From the NCBI RefSeq assembly GCF_000002995.4, contig NW_025062476.1:4211001-4275000 (forward strand): a DNA stretch of 64,000 bases. The letters are read 5' to 3'. The translations under genes and the position numbers were made by a program. The stretch comes from Brugia malayi. Lineage: Eukaryota > Nematoda > Chromadorea > Rhabditida > Onchocercidae. Below are positions 58,131 through 64,000 of this stretch, piece by piece. The notes under the pieces were generated by a model. The model did not search any database. It worked only from the letters and a program-made list of their open reading frames with translations, and was not told the origin of the DNA. Numbering within the stretch: the stretch's first letter is position 1; every line of letters begins with the position of its first letter.

Positions 58131-59426
58131 CAATTCGGAAGAGATCAATATGAATGGATATTTGATTTTAAAAACAACTGATATCAAGAATAAAGTTAAA
58201 AGAAATAATGAAATCTGATCCTGAAAAAAAAGGAAAAAGTGGAAAATGTTGGAACAAACACTCGGATCATTTTATAATTGAATTTTTGCAATATTTCCTT
58301 ACATAAATCGTTTGTTAATAATATTTTTCGCATAACTAATCAGATGGAAATATGTCATACACATTTATTTTATCTATTTTGCAAATCAAAATTAAAATTC
58401 GGTCATCCAATGTTATACAAATTATTATTGAATTTTATTCCATCGTAAATAAGCATTTATTGATTTGTTTAAATATTAAGAAAGGAAATGAAATAATTTA
58501 TGAGAAGTGATTAATAAAAAAGTAGCACATAAATCTTTTTTATTTTTTCTGCTTTTTTAAAATCATCATAACTCTTTTCAAGCTATTATAGTCTCAGTGA
58601 AGTTTAAATTTACTAAAATATTATTAGTTAAGTTTCTAACTTTATATATTTTGATAGTGACATGTAGTTCGATACTAAAATTTTTCGCATTTTTATTAAA
58701 AAAAATAAAAAAAAAATTGAAATTTAATGATATTATTGAAGAGAGAATTCCATTTTAGCAAATATAACGTAAACTAATTAATTAATGCTTACATCATAGA
58801 TCTATTAAAAGTGAATAATAGCGCCGTGTTACGAATTGTAAGTCAGATAACATTTTCTACTGCTTTAAATTTTATAGAAGTAGAGAATAAACTGTTATGA
58901 CTGTTTGATCTTTTTAAAAAGGATAAGAAACAAGATTTCGTATATTCCATCCAAAACATTAAAGATGGTTCTAAAAAAAAACTATGGTTGGCTTTTTCTA
59001 TCATTTTGATGTATTATTTAAACATTTAATTTACCATTTAGTCAATGACTACAATTAATTATTATTTAACTCATTTAATTTTATTACTTAACTTTATTGT
59101 TTTTTTTTTTTTTCCCCCAACGAATAAATTGTTTAACAGATGATTTCCATTCCATATAGAATACTTATTAGAAATGCTGGAATATTGACAAGGCTATCTT
59201 TGTAAATAACTTTTATGGCATAATAATAGGATAATTGCGCCTGCCATAAATGCTCTAGCAGTTAGATCAGTGATGATAGATTGTTTATATAACTAACACA
59301 TTTGCATCTATAAATGTAAACATTTTTGTTGTCATTCATGTTGAAAAAATATTCTAATTGTTGCTTACTTTCAACAACATTCACTAAAATAAATTTTAAA
59401 AATTAACCAATAGGATTCTTCGTGTC

Positions 59427-59499
59427 TATGTATGTATGTATGTATGTATGTATGTGTGTGTGTGTGTGTGTATGTGTGTATGTGTGTATGTGTATGTGT
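59427..59499. repeat. (TATG)n(TG)n microsatellite
   Basis: TATG repeats, then (TG)n, then alternating TATGTGTG units, about 73 bases in total. Confidence 0.9.
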
Positions 59500-59565
59500 A
59501 ATGACAAAATGGTTGAAAAAGATTGAAAAAATTTGTATTTATAAATGTTTGAATGAAGCATCCTA

Positions 59566-59655
59566 ATTGTGCATTAGCGCACAATCATGTGATCACTTTT
59601 TCCCTTTTGCGCTTTATTAATGATGACATTGGCGTATGCACATTATCATTAATAA
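59566..59655. other. Two hairpins upstream of hydroxylase
   Basis: ATTGTGC (59566-59572) pairs with GCACAAT (59579-59585) around ATTAGC. TTATTAATGAT (59614-59624) pairs with ATCATTAATAA (59645-59655) around a 20-base loop. They lie 1.2 kb before the first hydroxylase exon I can recognise. A regulatory role is speculative. Confidence 0.55.
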
Positions 59656-60365
59656 GTGAAGTTTCAAATTCGTCGAGAAATGATCTAAATTGTCGAGAAA
59701 CAATGGTTTTGTTAAATTTACAGTAAAAATACTTCAGGTTATCGATCTTGACAATTTAAATGAAATGATGCGCTTATCAGCATTTAAAAGTTGGAACATA
59801 AAAAACTGCAGTTGTATGTACCTGAAATAGTAGCAAACTCTTTTTTTTTGTCATAAGAGTATTTTATCAAAGTGACTTAATTTTAGAACTCTTTAAAACT
59901 AATTTTTCTTACACTTCATTTTTTAAAAAAACAAAAAAAATTTTTTTTTTGATTTTAAAAAATGGAAATGAAATGAATTAATTGGTAGCATCAATGTTTA
60001 TTCCAAATCAAACGTTAAAATTTTGATATGAAAATAAGTGAATACGAAATAAAATATCTTCACGCATTTTTTTTGTTCTTTTTTTGTTTTTTGGATTAGC
60101 GAATATTACAGGTCGATCGATTATTTATTTGAATGATTGCAATTATATTCTGTTATTTCGCAATTTCCGGCGGTAATTTTTGTTTTAGAAAAATTTAATT
60201 TTTTATTTTTTTATTTTTTTTTTTCATTTTCACTGATAACTGTTGCTATAATATATTTTGATTCATTTCTTTTAACTTTTCATATTTTTGTCATCATTAA
60301 TGCAAAAATTATTGCAGAAAAAGGATTATCAATTTTCAGCACTCTTTTTACGTTACTTCATCTAA

Positions 60366-60757
60366 TGAAGGTATACTTTTACTTAGCGAAATTAAGGTAA
60401 TACATGCTAATTAATAATATTACTTTATCTTACAAAGGTATACTTTTATTTGGCAAAGTTAAGGTAATACTTACTAATTAGTAATATCACTTCATTTAAC
60501 AAAGGTATACTTTTATTTAGCAAAGTTAATGTAATGCTTATTAATTAGCAGTATTACTTTATCTAACAAAGGCACACTTTATTTAACGAAATTAAGGTAA
60601 TACTTACTAATTAGTAATGTTACTTTATCTAACAAAGATATACTTTATTTAATGAATTAAGGCAATATTTATTAACTAGTAATATTACTTCATCTAACAA
60701 AGGTATATTTTTATTTAGCAATGTTAAGGTAATACTTACTAATTAATAATATTCTAT
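60366..60757. repeat. ~66 bp minisatellite, about six copies
   Basis: An array of units with the consensus AAAGGTATACTTTTATTTAG, CAAAGTTAAGGTAATACTTA, CTAATTAGTAATATTACTTC, ATCTAA. The TATAC element recurs at 60372, 60439, 60506, 60573, 60639 and 60704, so spacings are 67, 67, 67, 66 and 65. It ends about 65 bases before the first recognised hydroxylase exon, so it lies in an intron or promoter of that gene. Each unit contains the palindrome-like ACTAATTAGTAAT. Confidence 0.92.
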
Positions 60758-60821
60758 ATACCATTTTAAAAGGTAACATATTTAAGGATCTTCTACTGCA
60801 TAAGATAACTTACATTTGTAG

Positions 60822-62459
60822 ACGTAAAGTCAGAGGAATGGTATCCGAAGCATGTCACCGACTTGGACCATATCTGTGACAAAGTCATTATGTACGACCC
60901 AAACAATTGCTGTGGATTGGATGCAAATCATCCTGTCAGTTTGACAATTTAACAAATATTTGTTTATAGAACTGATTAAGACTAATTAGTACTATGACGA
61001 TCTTTTTATAATCCTAAATAGTAGGAGCATTATCTTAATTAAATGATTAAGTTTTGATGTTTTACTTTTAAAAATTTTACAGAGTTTTAAAGATAAGGAA
61101 TATCGGAAGAGACGAGAATGGTTTTTGAAAATTTCGAATGATTATAAACAGTAGGTTGCATTGTTGAATCCTATTACTAAGTGTTAATTTGTAAGTTAGA
61201 ATTATTTTCGAATTCATTTCTAACATAATAAATGGAGTTAATGGTTACTAATATATAAATGCAAATTTCATGATAACAGTGAAAGCATCTTTTCAAAGAT
61301 TAAATTCATTTTGTTTAAATTTTCAACTATCATAAATTTAAGTTTTTCTGATAGTACAAACAAAGAAGTCAAATGATTTTTTTGTCAAATGAAATATTTA
61401 AAACTATTCCGCCTGCTGCCAAAAAAAGTGGTAAAAAACGAAATTTTTTGCATAGAAATATATATCTTTTTTAACATTTTTCATTAAATAAATTTTCAAA
61501 ATTGATAAAATTAATAAGTCTAAATATTAATTTCATAAATTTTTTTTTTTACTAGTGGCACACCAATACCACGAATGGATTATACAACAGCTGAAACAAA
61601 AACATGGTATGTATCAGCTTTAAAATACTTTTCTAGAATGATGTTAATGAATTAGAATTTTAGTAAATAATAATAACATCAAAGTTTAAATATATTTTAA
61701 TTTGCATTTGGATATTTCTGATGTTATTTAACTACTGAAAATTTTCATTTAACTCATTAAATAACTTAAATATTAATAAAATCTGATAGCTTATTAAAAT
61801 TTCTCAGGTCTACAATTTATCGTGACTTGAAAATATTGCATAATAAATTTGCTTGCAAAGAATTTTTGGATAATTTTAAATTACTCGAGGAACAATGTGG
61901 TTATTCTGAGAAACAAATTCCACAACTGGAAGATATTTCAAAGTATCTCCAAAGTTTGCTTTTAAAATAATTTTACTATTTCGAATGCTTTTGATAACTT
62001 TTTGCCGTCATATTTTCAAGTAATTGAAAAATTTTCGCACTTTTGATAGTTCTTTTGTAGATTCATTGAAATAAAATGAAATATCTGAAATTGAATCCAT
62101 CGTTCAGCTGCACTTTCCAGTCTTTCATCTAATACTACCATCAAAATTCCTGTTTATCTGGCGTTGAATGCAATTATTGAAAAATTAAATTTCAAATTGA
62201 CAAAATTGTCCAATATTGAAATAATATCAGTGTTATTCTCTGATAGATATTTAATTCGAAAAAATCTAATTATATATGGTTTAAATTTGTAAAGAATTTC
62301 AGCATTGCAAGCTGGAAAAGTTCAAATTGCCACCAATTCTAATATAATTTAATTTAATCTCATATAGTAATGTTATCACATAGAATAATTCCTCAATTTT
62401 TTAATCTTTTCATTTTTCAAATTTCATTTTTTCAATTTAATTTCACATTATCATTTCTT

Positions 62460-62495
<36 letters not shown>

Positions 62496-63998
62496 CTAAA
62501 ACTGGCTTTACCTTACGTCCATGCGGTGGTTACTTAACTCCTCGAAATTTTCTCACTTCATTAGCATTTCGTGTATTTTGTTGTACGCAGTATATACGTC
62601 ATCATACTGATCCACATTATACACCTGAACCGTAAGTTTTGTTTGAAAAAAAGAAAAAAAAAATCAAGAAGAAATTATTTTTAAAAATGTTATTAAATTA
62701 TTTTTAAAAGTTTAGTGATTTATGTCATGAATTACTCGGTCATATGGCAATGTTTTTGAATCCAACATATGCTCAACTTAGTCAAGAAATTGGTATTGCA
62801 AGTCTTAATTGTTCTGAAAAAGATTGTAATGCTTTGATACGGGTTTGTTTCATTCCATCTTAATTTTAATTTAAACATTCTTAATTTAACTTTTTCATAT
62901 TTTCTTAAAATCATTACAATTAGTGAGTAAAGTTTTTTTTTTTTTTTTTTCTTTTTTCAGCTTTATTTTTTCACATTTGAGTTTGGTCTATTGGTTGAAG
63001 GTGAAACATTTGATGAAAAAAAACGAAATTTGAAGGCTTATGGTGCAGGATTGCTTTCATGTTTTGATGAATTAAAGGTATAATTGTTAAATGTTTAAAT
63101 AGCGATCAATAATTATGCATTCAAAGTTTAAAAATAATTTTTTATTTTTTCAGTTTTCTGTTTCATCGGATGCTAAAATTTGTCGATTTGAACCAGATGA
63201 TGTAATTGAAATAGAGCCTGAAGTTACCAAATTTCAAAAGTGTTATTTCTATTCGATGACCATTAATGAAGCATTTCATAAAATAAAGTATGTAATTATT
63301 GAAATATATGATTAAATTAAAAGAAAAATCTATCTCAGTTATGACCAACTTGAAACAAAAATTTTTTACTCCAATTAGTGTAAAAGTTTTTAATCCATCC
63401 TATTACTATATTTAGTCTTATTTCTACTTTACTGGCTCTTCATTTCAATCTGATTAAAAAAAAGCAAACGAAAAATCTTTTAAAAAAAATGCGCAGCAAA
63501 AATTCTGTTATTTGAAATTTAATTTCTAACACCTTCTAAGATCTAACAATCTGTAGAGATCTAAATTTCAAGCACTGCAAATTTTTGTGATTAATTTTAA
63601 GTAAATTAAAATTTCATAAATATCATTGTAAACTTTAGAAATAAGCTAAAGTTTAAATAAATGATTGTTATATAATTAAAAATCAACAAAAATTCGTGAT
63701 ATCAAAAAATTAGTGGAATAATTTTGACTTTTCTCTACTTTGAATTAATATTTTAAGAGTTAGCGATTAGATAAGAAATCAAATAAGCAAATGTTTTCAA
63801 CCATTGGTTATGGTATGCTAAGTAATTCATAAAAATCTTTACGAAATGGATTCATTTTCAGTACTCCCAGAAATTATCATTATTGAATTAATTAAATTTA
63901 ATTTTAGGTCTTATATTTCAACAATTAAAAGACCATATTCATTTCATTACGATCCGCTTACACAATCAATAAAAAAATTAACGAATGATTTACATTGA
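60822..63998 (+). CDS. tph-1: Aromatic amino acid hydroxylase, tryptophan hydroxylase-like (5' end missing)
   Basis: Nine in-phase exons encode the catalytic domain, 326 residues: 60822-60934, 61083-61150, 61556-61606, 61808-61953, 62496-62631, 62716-62842, 62961-63077, 63154-63287, 63908-63998 (TGA 63996). The enzyme hydroxylates an aromatic amino acid using tetrahydrobiopterin and Fe(II). Family markers: [57 protein letters not shown] (iron His codons 62726 and 62741), YFFTFEFGL (iron Glu 62979) and [15 protein letters not shown] before the Glu, where phenylalanine and tyrosine hydroxylases have YWF, and DLDH favour tryptophan hydroxylase and thus serotonin synthesis. Odd points: RPVAG is RPCGG, HVP is HMA, about seven extra residues lie between FGL and YGAGLL, and the protein ends without the usual tetramerisation helix. 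The first exon starts mid-codon, so upstream exons (ACT regulatory domain) exist but were not found. The symbol follows the C. elegans orthologue and is tentative. Confidence 0.85.
62462..62493 (+). repeat. T32 run forming a splice acceptor tract
   Basis: An uninterrupted run of about 32 T immediately precedes the AG (62494-62495) of the exon encoding RPCGGYL. It acts as an extreme polypyrimidine tract. A length change here could affect splicing or be a sequencing artefact. Confidence 0.85.
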
Positions 63999-64000
63999 TA

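Larger units (their letters stand above)
48643..60821. other. Gene-poor region between MNK and hydroxylase
   Basis: About 12 kb between two divergently transcribed genes. It must contain the MNK promoter and probably the 5' exons and promoter of the hydroxylase, which I could not identify. It holds one candidate exon (48905-49127), microsatellites, short hairpins, tandem duplications, a 39-base inverted repeat and a minisatellite, listed separately. Elsewhere I see only AT-rich sequence with poly-A/T runs. Confidence 0.5.

Overview
The window looks like nuclear DNA of a parasitic nematode, most probably a spirurid/filarial species. It is strongly AT-rich with long poly-T/poly-A runs. Genes are split by many introns of about 0.1-3 kb with short GT...TTTTCAG borders. 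Several start codons sit a few tens of bases downstream of a TTTTCAG-like acceptor, as expected for spliced-leader (SL) trans-splicing. The protein families also fit: a short Gly-X-Y collagen, an srw/DMSR-type peptide GPCR, a tryptophan-hydroxylase-like enzyme and an MNK kinase. The species cannot be fixed from the sequence alone. No rRNA, tRNA, CRISPR array or intact transposon was recognised.

Layout. 1-8.3 kb: one tiny secreted collagen-like gene on the minus strand (1087-1443), then AT-rich intergenic DNA with a ~110 bp inverted repeat. 8.3-13.2 kb: a plus-strand, six-exon GPCR of the srw/DMSR neuropeptide-receptor type. 14.6-48.6 kb: four minus-strand genes in a row. In transcription order these are an MNK-type kinase (48642-40522), a 1066-residue FHA + AT-hook + PHD protein resembling TCF19 (33941-26948), a RAD17 checkpoint clamp loader (24930-20889) and a phospholipid-phosphatase-related membrane protein, PLPPR-like (18369-14594). 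48.6-60.8 kb: gene-poor DNA with microsatellites, hairpins, a 39 bp inverted repeat and a 66 bp minisatellite. 60.8-64 kb: the catalytic half of an aromatic amino acid hydroxylase, most like tryptophan hydroxylase (serotonin synthesis), whose stop codon lies two bases before the window ends.

Exon models were built by hand. For MNK and the TCF19-like gene the exon lengths sum to exact multiples of three (784 and 1067 codons including stop) and every junction keeps phase. RAD17 is also phase-consistent, but its last acceptor is ambiguous. The PLPPR-like gene is phase-consistent everywhere except for one surplus base in a TTTTCCCC run. The hydroxylase is phase-consistent over its nine exons but lacks its 5' exons. 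The first GPCR exon is uncertain.

Functional themes. The GPCR, PLPPR-like protein and hydroxylase fit neuronal roles. RAD17 (DNA-damage checkpoint) and the TCF19-like protein (chromatin/cell cycle) are adjacent on one strand and could be co-regulated, but their 2.0 kb spacing is long for a classical nematode operon. The most notable oddities are a PLPPR-like protein with a substituted catalytic His, a decayed duplicate exon with stop codons inside RAD17 (possible poison exon), a GC-AG intron in RAD17, the very large TCF19-like protein, the unusual hydroxylase C-terminus and the minisatellite just upstream of its first recognisable exon.
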